Origin: Metabacillus arenae
GTDB lineage: Bacteria > Bacillota > Bacilli > Bacillales > Bacillaceae
DNA length: 64,000 nucleotides
Reading direction: 5' to 3'
Assembly: GCF_014773385.1 (NCBI RefSeq)
Contig: NZ_JACXAI010000034.1
Span: 1-64,000 of the forward strand
Positions 8,414 through 17,118 of this stretch are shown one piece after another. The position numbers and the translations under genes were made by a program. Every line of letters starts with the position of its first letter. Within the stretch, counting starts at the first letter, position 1. The notes beneath the pieces are model-generated. The model saw only the letters and a list, made by a program, of their open reading frames with translations. It did not search any database and had not been told where the DNA came from.

Positions 8414-9676
8414 TTAACTGGCCTTCTTTAATTGATTTTGATTAGCTTTCATTCTCTTTTTAAGATACAGTAAGGCAGAAAGACATAACCCTGCTCCAAT
8501 TCCCATTGTTAAATTCGTGAAGACGGTCAACATAAAGGTCATCATTAAAATCAATGAATGCTCTGATTTTTCTTTAAGAATACTAGCAAATTGTTCCTTT
8601 TTACATATATTCCATGACACGACCATCAAAACCGGAGCTAGGCTGGCAAGCGCAACATGTGAAGCAAAGGGTGCAAGTAATACTAATACGATCAAAACGA
8701 ATAAAGCATGCGTTATTCCTGCAATGGGCGATGAAGCGCCATTTTTGATATTTGTTACGGTACGTGCTATCTCCCCTGCTGCCGGAATTCCATGAAATAA
8801 AGGTGTCACCATATTTACAATGCCTTGACCGATTAGCTCTTTTTTACTGTTATGCCTTGTACGTGTCATTTCATCCCCGACACGAGCCGTTAACAATGAC
8901 TGCAATCCGACAAGCACGGCAATTACTATGGAAGATGGCAAAAGGGCTAGGATTTTTTCAATGGTCACCTCGGGAAAATGAGGGACTGGGAATTGATTTG
9001 GGATGTTCCCATAAATCGAACCGATGGTTTCAATTTGATTCGAAAAGAATAAAGACGAAACCAGACTTGAGACTAGGATACCAATTAGAAAGGAAAGTCC
9101 TCCAGCCTTAGGAAAAAAACGTTGAACCATCAAAATAATTACTAAACAAAGAAGGGCAGTGATGATACTATAGATGCCCACGTGGTGGAGATTCTTAGTA
9201 ATTTCCATTATATTCAAATGAAAGAATTCGTATCTCTCAATATGATGCAGTCCCAGAAAGTTGGAGATTTGGCCGCTGAAAATAATAACCGCAATCCCAG
9301 ACTGAAAACCTATAATAATTGGCTTGGGAAAATGTTTAATTAACTCACCGGCCTTGCACAGCCCAAAGATGATAAGCAAAATACCCGCCATGAACCCGGC
9401 AATTAATAGGTTTTCATATCCGAATTGTAAAATAATCCCCAGTAAAACAGGAACAAAAGCACCGGTAGGTCCTGCAATTTGAAATTTGGATCCCCCCAAA
9501 ATGGCAATCAATAAACCGGCTACAATCGTTGTATAAAGTCCCGTGACAGGAGTTGTTCCCGAAGCAATCGCAAACCCTAATCCCAATGGAATAGCAATGA
9601 TACCGACAACGATTCCCGATAACACATCTTTTTTAAAGTTGTGTAAGGAATAGTCTCTAAACGCTTCTAAATTCAT
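8414..9676 (-). CDS. SulP-family anion transporter, probably bicarbonate or sulfate
   Basis: A 420-residue SulP (SLC26-like) integral membrane protein. It starts RDYSLHNFKKDVLSGIVVGI followed by IAIPLGLGFAIASGTTPVTG, the typical first membrane segments, and contains the GPTGAFVPVLLGII and FQSGIAVIIF segments of the transport core. It stops after the last membrane helices with a short basic tail (YLKKRMKANQNQLKKAS), so the C-terminal STAS domain of many SulP proteins is absent; STAS-less forms exist. A beta-carbonic anhydrase gene lies about 340 bp upstream on the same strand, with a broken SulP gene between them, and SulP plus carbonic anhydrase is a known pairing for bicarbonate uptake. That context favours bicarbonate, but sulfate cannot be excluded. 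Confidence 0.9.
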   Translation of the reverse strand: MNLEAFRDYSLHNFKKDVLSGIVVGIIAIPLGLGFAIASGTTPVTGLYTTIVAGLLIAILGGSKFQIAGPTGAFVPVLLGIILQFGYENLLIAGFMAGILLIIFGLCKAGELIKHFPKPIIIGFQSGIAVIIFSGQISNFLGLHHIERYEFFHLNIMEITKNLHHVGIYSIITALLCLVIILMVQRFFPKAGGLSFLIGILVSSLVSSLFFSNQIETIGSIYGNIPNQFPVPHFPEVTIEKILALLPSSIVIAVLVGLQSLLTARVGDEMTRTRHNSKKELIGQGIVNMVTPLFHGIPAAGEIARTVTNIKNGASSPIAGITHALFVLIVLVLLAPFASHVALASLAPVLMVVSWNICKKEQFASILKEKSEHSLILMMTFMLTVFTNLTMGIGAGLCLSALLYLKKRMKANQNQLKKAS

Positions 9677-9716
9677 AACCGTACGTTACCCTCCCTGCTT
9701 GAAATATTTAAAATTA

Positions 9717-10015
9717 TTATGCTAAATAAAACTGCCTAAAAGTTGATACAAGCAATGCCAGCAACACTCCGGGGGTTTCCGGCAAATATTTCGGTGTCAA
9801 AATAACGATAGCTTAACTTATCAAAGCGAAAAGTACACGATAGACACACCATTTCTCCTGCTAGAGGTGTAAAGTCATATTCTGACCTGCCCCCTGGAGC
9901 CTTAGCAAATGCCATCGCTTACAGAATCGTTACAATCCCGACTGCCAAACCAGCAATCAAATCCATCCCGAAAACAGCCGGGATTGTACCCAAACCCGTT
10001 TGCCAACCTCATTCT
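9717..10015 (-). pseudogene. Broken SulP-family transporter gene
   Basis: Translated on the minus strand, the part next to the carbonic anhydrase stop reads GMDLIAGLAVGIVTIL, a stop codon, then AMAFAKAPGG: the first membrane segment of a SulP protein. Closer to 9717 another frame reads AIVILTPKYLPETPGVLLAL then LVSTF, an internal SulP motif (VLTPK..P..PG). The segments are in the right order but in different frames, with most of the gene deleted. It differs in sequence from the intact sulP next to it, so it is a remnant of a second paralogue rather than a recent copy. Confidence 0.7.
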
Positions 10016-10612
10016 TTACATACTCAATTGTTCTGTTTTCTTTAAATCGTCATGGCTGTATCCATCTGCGACGAGATCTAATTTACCCGTTTCAGGACAG
10101 ATCACCATCCCATGAACGGCAATCTTGTCCGGCATTAGAGGATGATTTTTGATCAATTGAACACTATTCTCAACACTCTTTTCTACACATTGAAAACCCG
10201 TAAGCCATTTCGATACATCAATTCCGGCGTTAACAAGAGTATCAATTCGAGCTTCGCTAACTCCATTTTGCTTTGCGGCATCAAGAATGGATGCAGGCTC
10301 AAGGCCAACCATTCCACATCCGTGGTGCCCAATCACTATGACTTCTTCAGCTTTTAATCCATAAATAGCGACAAGAATACTGCGCATAATGCTGCCAAAA
10401 GGATGAGATACCACAGCGCCTGCGTTTTTGATGATTTTCGCGTCCCCGTTTTTTAAACCCATTGCTTTTGGAAGCAATTCCAACAAACGAGTATCCATGC
10501 ACGTTAGAATAACGATTTTTTTATCTGGATACTTTGATGTCTGGAAGGCTTGATAATTCTTTTGATTGACGAAAGAATGATTCGTTTCCATAATTTCCTG
10601 AATAATTGACAT
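10016..10612 (-). CDS. Beta-class carbonic anhydrase
   Basis: Zinc enzyme interconverting carbon dioxide and bicarbonate. The 198-residue protein has the beta-class zinc ligands C38, H96 and C99 (in TCMDTR and GHHGCGM) and the catalytic Asp40-Arg42 dyad. The Gly-rich KNAGAVVSHPFGSIMRS segment is also typical. It resembles the YtiB group of Bacillus. Cytoplasmic, with no signal peptide. It is the first of a minus-strand cluster with the broken and intact SulP genes, which suggests supply or use of bicarbonate. Confidence 0.95.
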   Translation of the reverse strand: MSIIQEIMETNHSFVNQKNYQAFQTSKYPDKKIVILTCMDTRLLELLPKAMGLKNGDAKIIKNAGAVVSHPFGSIMRSILVAIYGLKAEEVIVIGHHGCGMVGLEPASILDAAKQNGVSEARIDTLVNAGIDVSKWLTGFQCVEKSVENSVQLIKNHPLMPDKIAVHGMVICPETGKLDLVADGYSHDDLKKTEQLSM

Positions 10613-11292
10613 AGATTTTCGACTCCTCTATAACAAGTTTTTTTATCCTTATCTTTTAAAACTTCATACTACCGAATGAAATAGATACAAAGGCAAATGG
10701 CAATTTCTATACGATGGACCTCTGCTGGCGGTTTAAATATTAGCAACAATGAAATGGAACGTCTATTATTCTCGGACAACAAGCTGCTTTCATAGGATAA
10801 GAGAACGTTACATTCGGATGAATGAATGGTTAATCTTTTTGTAAATTTTGATTGATCAGATTATTTACAATGTAATGATAATTTAACAAGATTATCAAAT
10901 TGCAAATGAAGTCACCTTTTCATGGTTTCTTTTTTCCTAATTCTGTCCCTTTCCGTTAGGGAGATAGATAGGAATTTAGGTTTATGTAAGGGTCCATAGT
11001 ACGAAGGAAGAAGAGGCGCTAATCAAAATTCGGTGAGAAAAGAAGCATCATTTAGGGATGATGTCCTAATTTCGAGCATAATTGATCAAAATCTACAAAA
11101 TTTTTAGAATTCATGCTATGGATTTTTACATTGAGGCTTTATATTGAGAGTATCCGAAGGAAATCAAATCAATTGCCATATAAGCTGTTTTCGCCCCTGA
11201 CAAAGTGATTGGAGTGCCATTGGATGGACTTGCATCTATGTAAGAGAATTTATACAATCTAACAGTAACCTTTGTGTGGAGGAGGAACCCTA
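10613..11292. other. Long non-coding region before the sensor kinase gene
   Basis: No gene is supported in this roughly 680-bp stretch. Short protein-like bits occur but every frame is interrupted. Around 11010-11060 the text AGAGGCGCTAATCA faintly recalls the 5' core of a lysine riboswitch but the rest of that fold is not seen. The AGGAGG-type site at its end belongs to the kinase gene. Confidence 0.4.
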
Positions 11293-12630
11293 TTGATCGT
11301 TTTTTTGGTTTTCATCCTCAAATCTTTTGTCTATTTGTTTTTGACTTATATTCTGTTTGGTATCGATTGGTCCTATTTCAAGAAACAGATGATTTGGTGT
11401 ATATTTCTATTTTCTTTATTTATGTTTTTATTACTATTTTTAAAATTGCCAATTGAAATGACCGTTGTTGCTTATACCGTTTTCAACCTTTTTTTATTCA
11501 AAAGTTTTTTTCCTTTCTCTTGGAATGTTGCTGCACTTATGAGTCTTTCACGTTCGGCTATCCAAACCCTGGTGGAAGGTTTGATGACTCATTTCGGAGT
11601 CATTTCCCGTCATTACATAGATAAACTAATGGATTTTCCAACACAGGAACTTATCATCACATGCGGGGTTTACTTTTTGATGTTATTGATCGGACTTTTT
11701 TTGTATACGAAAAAAATCTCACTCTTTAAATGGTTTACTGTAAGACATACAGAGTACACCAATTATTTGGTTGTGCTCATGATTATGTTTCTTTTGCAAG
11801 ATGATCTTATCCACTTGATGAGCATACGAAATTCAAAAATGGCACAGTATACCGCTGATTATTTTTTAATCATCTCGATGATTTCAATTTTTATTATGGG
11901 GATTACCATATTTTCGATCTACTCATTTGGAAAACAGCTTGAATTTCAAACCATGCAAAAAACAGAAAGAGTGTATTTGCGGAATATTGAGGAATTGATT
12001 TTTTCCGTTCGTTCCCAGCGGCATGATTACCACAATCATCTGCAGGTGATCTCTGGTTTATTACACCAGAAGGAATACGAAGAAGCGGATGAGTATCTAA
12101 AGGAATTGAATCTTGAATTGCAGTCCCAGCAGGCTTTAATGCAGTTAGACCATACTCCTTTGGCCGCATTAATTCAGGCAAAAAAAGAGATTGCACAAAT
12201 TCATCATATTGTGATGAAGGTCGAAGTATATACATTGATCCCCCCCTTGGAAATTAAATCCTATGAACTGGTACAAATCCTGGGAAATTTACTTGATAAT
12301 GCCATTGAGGAAGAACTTAATGTTCCTCCAGAAAGGCGGATCATCACATTAACGATTGATCGAATGTTGAATTCATTGGTCGTTTTTCGCGTTCATAACG
12401 CTAATTCATGGATTGAAGAGAACAGGATCGAAAAAGTTTTTCAAGAAGGATATACAACGAAGGAAAACCATAAAGGGCTTGGTTTAATAACAGCAAAGCG
12501 GATCTCGTGCAAATATCAGGGGTATATTGACGTTGAAAGCGATCCGCATTCTGGAACCATGTTTTCTGTATTTATTCCATTTATCGAAAAGAACAGACAG
12601 GAGGTAAATTCGAAGTGTCCTATAACGTAG
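11293..12630 (+). CDS. GHKL-type sensor histidine kinase, AgrC/NatK-like
   Basis: Membrane sensor kinase of about 445 residues. The TTG at 11293 follows GGAGGAGG with a seven-base gap and fits better than the upstream in-frame TTG at 11272, which lies before that site. The first ~215 residues form about six hydrophobic helices with no large outer domain. A dimerisation helix carries the phospho-acceptor motif RHDYHNHLQVISGLL, and the ATPase domain has LLDNAIEEE (N box) and GLGL (G box). This layout is that of peptide-sensing AgrC/ComD/NatK kinases. The response regulator starts 16 bp before its stop codon. No agrB/agrD-like pair is visible nearby, so the signal is unknown. Confidence 0.9.
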   Translation: MIVFLVFILKSFVYLFLTYILFGIDWSYFKKQMIWCIFLFSLFMFLLLFLKLPIEMTVVAYTVFNLFLFKSFFPFSWNVAALMSLSRSAIQTLVEGLMTHFGVISRHYIDKLMDFPTQELIITCGVYFLMLLIGLFLYTKKISLFKWFTVRHTEYTNYLVVLMIMFLLQDDLIHLMSIRNSKMAQYTADYFLIISMISIFIMGITIFSIYSFGKQLEFQTMQKTERVYLRNIEELIFSVRSQRHDYHNHLQVISGLLHQKEYEEADEYLKELNLELQSQQALMQLDHTPLAALIQAKKEIAQIHHIVMKVEVYTLIPPLEIKSYELVQILGNLLDNAIEEELNVPPERRIITLTIDRMLNSLVVFRVHNANSWIEENRIEKVFQEGYTTKENHKGLGLITAKRISCKYQGYIDVESDPHSGTMFSVFIPFIEKNRQEVNSKCPIT

Positions 12631-13328
12631 TCGTTGCCGAAGATCATGAGAAAATAAGGAAAAAACTGGTTACCTTTCTGAGAGAGAATGGATTTACCAT
12701 TATGGCTGAAGCAAAATCGGGAAAGGAAGCAAAAAATCATGTTCAAAAGCTGCGCCCGCAGGTTTTGTTTGTGGATATTGAAATGCCGGATGGAGATGGG
12801 TACACGATAGCCAAGCAGCTGCGTTTACAAATGCCGGACTTGCTCATTGTGTTTATTACCGGCAAGGCAGAATTTGCTTCGAGGGCTTTTGACATTGAGG
12901 CTACTGATTATATTGTAAAGCCTTTTAGCCAGGAACGTTTATACCAATGCTTTAAGCGTATCGAAAACTCAATTGGAATTACAGAAACGCAGTCTTTTCC
13001 CCGCTTAAGTATCCGAAGCCGGAACAGTGTGGAAGTCATAGATCAGGAAGAAATCGTATTTATTAGTTCAGAAAATAAATCTACAAAAATTATCATGGAT
13101 GGAAAAAAAGAAATCAGAACATTGGAATATTTGAAAAATTTGGAGGAAAAGCTTGATTCGGCTCTCTTTTTACGTACCCACAAAAGTTACATTATAAATA
13201 TCAAACATATCAGCCGAATTGAACCTTCGGGTCAAACGTATATTGTGTATTTCAAAAACACATCAAAGATGGCGTTTGTCAGCCGGACTCATTTATCTAG
13301 CTTGTATAAGAGGTTACAGATATCGTAA
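12615..13328 (+). CDS. LytTR-family response regulator
   Basis: A 237-residue regulator with a receiver domain (1-120; phospho-acceptor D54 in LFVDIEMPDGDGY, Lys of KPF at the usual place) and a LytTR DNA-binding domain (about 135-235, with LRTHKSYIIN and FVSRTHLSSL). It begins with GTG after AGGAGGTAAATTC, overlapping the kinase gene by 16 bp, so the two are translationally coupled. LytTR regulators bind paired direct repeats upstream of targets. No target operon follows directly: the next plus-strand gene is far away, so the regulon must be found elsewhere. Confidence 0.93.
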   Translation: MSYNVVVAEDHEKIRKKLVTFLRENGFTIMAEAKSGKEAKNHVQKLRPQVLFVDIEMPDGDGYTIAKQLRLQMPDLLIVFITGKAEFASRAFDIEATDYIVKPFSQERLYQCFKRIENSIGITETQSFPRLSIRSRNSVEVIDQEEIVFISSENKSTKIIMDGKKEIRTLEYLKNLEEKLDSALFLRTHKSYIINIKHISRIEPSGQTYIVYFKNTSKMAFVSRTHLSSLYKRLQIS

Positions 13329-13631
13329 CCTTTGCCTTGTATATTCTCCTGTCTTTTACGCTGAAAAGCAGCGGCGAGTATTGATTGTAAGGTTCTTGAA
13401 GCCACTCGTTTTTAATGATCTATAGCTCACTTTAACCTGAGGAAGACTTAACTTTTCATTTAGATATTCTAATTCACAACTTATAAAAATGCAGAACGAA
13501 ATCCCTCATCTACCAGAAATCCCATGCCTTTTAATTTATATTTTAAAACCTGTTTTATTATACATTTTTAACTTCCTCAACCAGTATGTTTATCATACTC
13601 CATTTATTTATCCACTTTTGCAGCATTTGTT
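13329..13631. other. Non-coding gap between the LytTR gene and the phoD terminator
   Basis: About 300 AT-rich bases with no supported gene. A possible 63-codon plus-strand frame at 13489 has no ribosome binding site and runs through the phoD terminator, so it is not accepted. Confidence 0.5.
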
Positions 13632-13664
13632 AAAAAAAAGCTGTCGAAAGCGTCTCGACAGCCT
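13632..13664 (-). terminator. phoD intrinsic terminator
   Basis: On the minus strand GGCTGTCGA pairs with TCGACAGC(C) around a short loop and runs into eight T residues, 17 bases after the phoD stop codon. A classical rho-independent terminator. Confidence 0.85.
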
Positions 13665-13680
13665 TGGATATCCTTTTTAA

Positions 13681-15294
13681 TTAAACTGGAACCGCTGCAC
13701 TCTCATTGACTTTTTTCAAAGTTGGTTTCCCCTCTTCTACGATAAAAGAAGCTGCTGTTTCAATTGGTGCACCCGGTCTTGTTACGTATGGAACAGTCAA
13801 ATAATCAGTTTGCCATTTTTGTTGGGTTAATTTGCATCTGACATAGCCGCGGCGGTTGCTGAAAAATTTAATATGGGGATTTTCTTGTAATATTTGTTCC
13901 GTATCGGGTCTTACATCAGATCCGTCACCACCGGAAGTGATGGACGTACCAACGAACTCAACTGCCACATTTTTTGAATTTTCATCGTCAAAGTCGGCTT
14001 TAACCTCATTCGCCCAGCTTGAATGAACATCCCCTGTTAAGACAACAGTATTTGTGAGATTCATCTCTGTAATATGATTTAGAATTCTTTGTCGAGCGGC
14101 AGGATAACCATCCCATGAATCCATCCCATAACGCTCAGCATCAGGACCTAATCCATAATCACGACGAGCAAAAAAGACTTGCTGTGCAAGAACATTCCAT
14201 TTTGTTTTTGAAGCGGACAAACCATTTAGTAACCAGCGCTCTTGTTCTTCACCTAGCATAGTACGTGATGGCTCCATCGATTCAGGTGTCGGCGGGCCCC
14301 ATCCGTCCCCATCCGCTTGGTCATCTCTGTATTGACGAGTATCAAGCATATTAAACTCTACTAAGTTTCCAAAGGCTAAGCGTCTGTATAATTGCATACT
14401 GTTTCCATTAGGATACGATGTTCTGCGGAGAGGCATATGTTCATAATAAGCTTGGAAAGCAATTGCTCTGCGTTTTAAGAAATCTTCTTTAGACTGCTTT
14501 TGCGGATCTTGCGGAACTTCCCCTGCCCAGTTATTATCCACTTCATGGTCATCAAGGGTAACCAGCCATGGAAAGTTGGCATGTGCAGCTTGCAGGTCAC
14601 TGTCTAACTTATATAACGCATACCGGTTTCGGTAATCGTCAATTGTATAGATTTCAGGAAAATCCTGATCAATCGGCCTGACACCGCTGGAGTTATGTCG
14701 GCCTTCGTAAATATAGTCACCTAAATGAATAACTAAATCCAGGTCATCCTTCGCCATATGCTGATAAGCTGTATAATAGCCGGTTGGCCAATTTTGACAA
14801 GAAGCAAACGCAAATGCTATCTCATCTACTTGGCTATGCAGGGCAGGAGCTGTCTTTGTTCTTCCAACTGGGCTCAATTCTTTACCTGCTTTAAAACGGT
14901 AATAATACCATGTTGCCGGTTTTAGTTTATTGACCTCGACATGTACGGAGTGACCGAGTTGAGGCTTTGAAACCTCTGTTCCTCTCTTTACAACTTTTTT
15001 GAACTCCTCATCAAGAGCTACTTCCCATTGAACTGGAAATGGATGGGATGGCATTCCTCCTCCATTAAGTGGATCCGGAGCAAGTCTTGTCCATAAAACT
15101 ACACCATCTGGCAGTGGATCACCAGATGCTACACCAAGCGTAAAAGGGTACTTTAAGTACTTCGGTGCAGCAGAAGCTGTATTCACAGGTAAGGAATTTG
15201 CGATTGAAACACCAATAGCCAGTCCAATTCCTTTTCCCGCATTTTTCAAGAAATCCCTGCGATTCGTCTTGCCTAACTGGTTAGCATCATTCAC
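13681..15294 (-). CDS. phoD: Alkaline phosphatase/phosphodiesterase PhoD
   Basis: Tat-exported calcium/iron-dependent phosphodiesterase that releases phosphate from esters such as teichoic acids. I use the GTG at 15294, eight bases after AGGAGG, rather than the ATG 45 bases upstream that lies before this site; this gives 537 residues. The twin-arginine signal NRRDFLKNAGKGIGLAIGVS is followed by an AXA cleavage site (NTASAA). Typical PhoD parts follow: FTLGVASGDPLPDGVVLWTR, ASCQNW, HLGDYIYE, TLDDHEVDNN and VVLTGDVHSSW, which hold the metal ligands. A PhoP-box-like array lies upstream and a good terminator downstream. A small fragment of a similar gene lies at 7757-7858. Confidence 0.95.
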   Translation of the reverse strand: MNDANQLGKTNRRDFLKNAGKGIGLAIGVSIANSLPVNTASAAPKYLKYPFTLGVASGDPLPDGVVLWTRLAPDPLNGGGMPSHPFPVQWEVALDEEFKKVVKRGTEVSKPQLGHSVHVEVNKLKPATWYYYRFKAGKELSPVGRTKTAPALHSQVDEIAFAFASCQNWPTGYYTAYQHMAKDDLDLVIHLGDYIYEGRHNSSGVRPIDQDFPEIYTIDDYRNRYALYKLDSDLQAAHANFPWLVTLDDHEVDNNWAGEVPQDPQKQSKEDFLKRRAIAFQAYYEHMPLRRTSYPNGNSMQLYRRLAFGNLVEFNMLDTRQYRDDQADGDGWGPPTPESMEPSRTMLGEEQERWLLNGLSASKTKWNVLAQQVFFARRDYGLGPDAERYGMDSWDGYPAARQRILNHITEMNLTNTVVLTGDVHSSWANEVKADFDDENSKNVAVEFVGTSITSGGDGSDVRPDTEQILQENPHIKFFSNRRGYVRCKLTQQKWQTDYLTVPYVTRPGAPIETAASFIVEEGKPTLKKVNESAAVPV

Positions 15295-15340
15295 TTTTTT
15301 TGCCTCCTTTAGTTTTCTAAAACTATTGTAGGCTTGCAAC

Positions 15341-15367
15341 TGTAAAGGGAGAATAAAGTGGTTGTAA
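15341..15367 (-). promoter_or_regulatory. Candidate PhoP box upstream of phoD
   Basis: On the minus strand, TTACA elements occur at 15363-15367 and 15341-15345, exactly 22 bases apart, with a weaker TTTATT between them at the 11-base step. PhoP of Bacillus binds TT(A/T/C)ACA-type repeats with 11-base spacing. The array is about 50 bases before the phoD start. Phosphate-starvation control is therefore plausible. Confidence 0.4.
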
Positions 15368-15709
15368 AAAATTCGTGAATAATGCCGAAATAGAAATGTC
15401 CCTCTGAGGTTGCTCCATTCACCTCTTATTATTCATTAAGTATACAGTGTAGTTGGCAGTACTTCTTCATATAAAGGTCATAAATAAACGTTTGTTTAAA
15501 CATCTGGACGATTAAAATTCGCTAAGGACACTGGATTTTTCTCCCTATTTCGCAGGTTATAATTACCAACATTGGACGAGATAACAAAGCAACAACATTC
15601 TCATATTAATAAAGTAGGTTTTCTAACCATTTTGAAACGTTCAACTATGCGATATGGCAGGTTTTCTAACATTACAGAAAGAATAAACTTTACGAGGGGG
15701 GTTTGAAAA
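15368..15709. other. Divergent non-coding region between phoD and abh-type gene
   Basis: No gene is supported. It contains the promoters of both flanking genes; GAGGGGGG just before 15710 is the ribosome binding site of the AbrB-type gene. Confidence 0.5.
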
Positions 15710-15994
15710 ATGAAATTCACTGGTATCGTTCGGAAAATTGATGAAGTAGGCCGTATTGTAGTTCCAAAGGAAATTCTTCGTACACTCAATATTAGAGTAA
15801 AAGACCCTTTGGAAATTTACGTGGACGGAGGTCACATTATTTTAAGTAAGTACCATGCTTATCAGGCATGTCATTTGACTGGCGAGGTTTCAGAGCAAAA
15901 TATTGTTTTGTCTGGAGGGAAACTCGTACTAAGTCCGGAAGCGGCAAAAAGGTTAGTGGTGGAATTAAAAAAATACCTCAACACAAAACGATAA
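15710..15994 (+). CDS. AbrB/Abh-family transition-state regulator
   Basis: Small 94-residue DNA-binding protein. The N-terminal swapped-hairpin AbrB domain (about 1-50) reads MKFTGIVRKIDEVGRIVVPK then EILRTLNIRVKDPLEIYVDG, almost the family consensus, and the C-terminal half (ACHLTGEVSEQNIVLSGGKL) is the AbrB/Abh oligomerisation domain. Length equals AbrB and Abh of B. subtilis (about 92-96). It has a strong ribosome binding site, GAGGGGGG. Which of the two paralogues it corresponds to cannot be decided. AbrB-type proteins repress post-exponential genes. Confidence 0.93.
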   Translation: MKFTGIVRKIDEVGRIVVPKEILRTLNIRVKDPLEIYVDGGHIILSKYHAYQACHLTGEVSEQNIVLSGGKLVLSPEAAKRLVVELKKYLNTKR

Positions 15995-16048
15995 TTAAAA
16001 AGGTGTGAAGGAGTTAGCGACGATTTATCGTAATTTTGGAGAGATTCT

Positions 16049-16126
16049 ATGAAAATAAAAATAACAACATTAGATTACCATCTTCAGAAATTTCCATTAA
16101 AAAGAGCTTACCCATTTAAGGAATAA
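16049..16126 (+). pseudogene. 25-codon N-terminal fragment, enolase-superfamily-like
   Basis: ATG at 16049 follows GGAGAG with a good gap and encodes MKIKITTLDYHLQKFPLKRA then YPFKE before TAA. This resembles the first beta strands of mandelate-racemase/dipeptide-epimerase proteins (I-x-PLKRP/A-Y-P), which are about 350 residues long. Downstream there is no continuation, so it is probably the truncated start of such a gene, although a real short peptide cannot be excluded. Confidence 0.3.
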
Positions 16127-16164
16127 ACTCTTTTGATCGATTAAAAATATTATTCAACCGGTGA

Positions 16165-16716
16165 TCATTCACTTTCTGTTATCCATTTATGATTTTTAAC
16201 TTTTTCTCCCCCGGTAGTCGGAGTGAAATCAACCATATATACAGTCGTTTCTTCGGCTGAGTCAATTTCTGCGGTTGCGCCATCCATTCCTTTCATATGA
16301 CCTGCATTTACTTTAACTTCTGTTCCAGGTTCTAGTGGCGCATCACCAGCATCTTGTAACTCCTCATGAATAACCCACTTATGATTTTCTACTCTTTCTC
16401 CACCAGTTGTCGGAGTATATGAAATCGTATAAACGGTAGTATCATATGCACCCACAATCGTTGCCTCAGCACCCTTCATCCCTTCCATGTGATCTGACTC
16501 GATTATTGCTTGACTTCCAACTTCATAGGTTGGGTTTTCTGCCTCTTTCAAACCTTCAGGAACTTCACCTGAGCCGGAATGGTTCATATTATGATGATCC
16601 ATTCCTTCCATGTTTTCCGTGCTTTCTGTGTTTTCATCGTTGGCGCAGGCTCCCAGTACTAAGAAAAGGGCTGCAACTAATAATACGATTGGTTTCCTTA
16701 TTCTCTTTTTCAACAT
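16165..16716 (-). CDS. YdhK-like lipoprotein with two DUF1541 repeats
   Basis: Exported lipoprotein of 183 residues. The ATG at 16716 (MLKKRIRKP) is ten bases from AGGAGG; an ATG two codons upstream is only four bases away. The signal peptide ends in a lipobox, LGAC. The mature part has a His/Met-rich acidic linker (NMEGMDHHNMNHSG), then two tandem copies of the same ~60-residue unit: G-x-EA/TA-TIVGAYDTTVYTISYTPTTG with ENHKWVIHEE, then a second copy ending TPTTGGEKVKNHKW. This is the YdhK (DUF1541) arrangement. The His/Met-rich linker hints at metal binding, which is inference. Function unknown. Confidence 0.88.
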   Translation of the reverse strand: MLKKRIRKPIVLLVAALFLVLGACANDENTESTENMEGMDHHNMNHSGSGEVPEGLKEAENPTYEVGSQAIIESDHMEGMKGAEATIVGAYDTTVYTISYTPTTGGERVENHKWVIHEELQDAGDAPLEPGTEVKVNAGHMKGMDGATAEIDSAEETTVYMVDFTPTTGGEKVKNHKWITESE

Positions 16717-16794
16717 GTACATAACTCCTCCTTTGACGATTGACAATATTCTATCAAAAAAATATCGCGTAAGTTCAGGGGAAAACAGAACGCC

Positions 16795-16908
16795 TTACTC
16801 TATTTCCCCATAAAATATTAATTTATTCCACTTTTCTTCTGTGAGTTCACTGATATCATTCTTTGAACCTCGTCCCCAATCCAGCTGCTTTGTGTTTATA
16901 CTTTTAAG
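16795..16908 (-). pseudogene. Possible C-terminal gene remnant
   Basis: After an in-frame stop, the minus strand stays open for 37 codons: INTKQLDWGRGSKNDI then SELTEEKWNKLIFYGEIE, stop. The peptide has a natural-looking composition but no start codon or ribosome binding site. It is probably the tail of a lost gene. Family not recognised. Confidence 0.22.
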
Positions 16909-17118
16909 TTACCATAATTCAATTATACGAAGATAGAAAAAAACAAACCCATACACGTATCAAAGAAACGTCTAATTGGCAAAGGAATCTTATTATTAGA
17001 AAAAGACCTAGAAGCTCTTAAAAAATGAATTTTTTGACTATGAAACCTGTCCAATCTAACTTCTACTATTTCCATATTATATATTGTTAGTTCAATTTAA
17101 TAGAAGGGGGGGTCTTTA

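Noticed and set aside
11005-11110. Possible lysine riboswitch, from AGAGGCGCTAATCA and following text
   Set aside because: Only the first conserved block is faintly present. The GGCTGAAAGG-type and later core elements are missing, and the downstream gene is a sensor kinase.
13489-13680. 63-codon plus-strand frame
   Set aside because: No ribosome binding site, and it runs through the phoD terminator.
15295-15339. Longer PhoD start at the upstream ATG
   Set aside because: It lies before the AGGAGG that fits the GTG at 15294 and would push the twin-arginine motif further from the N-terminus.
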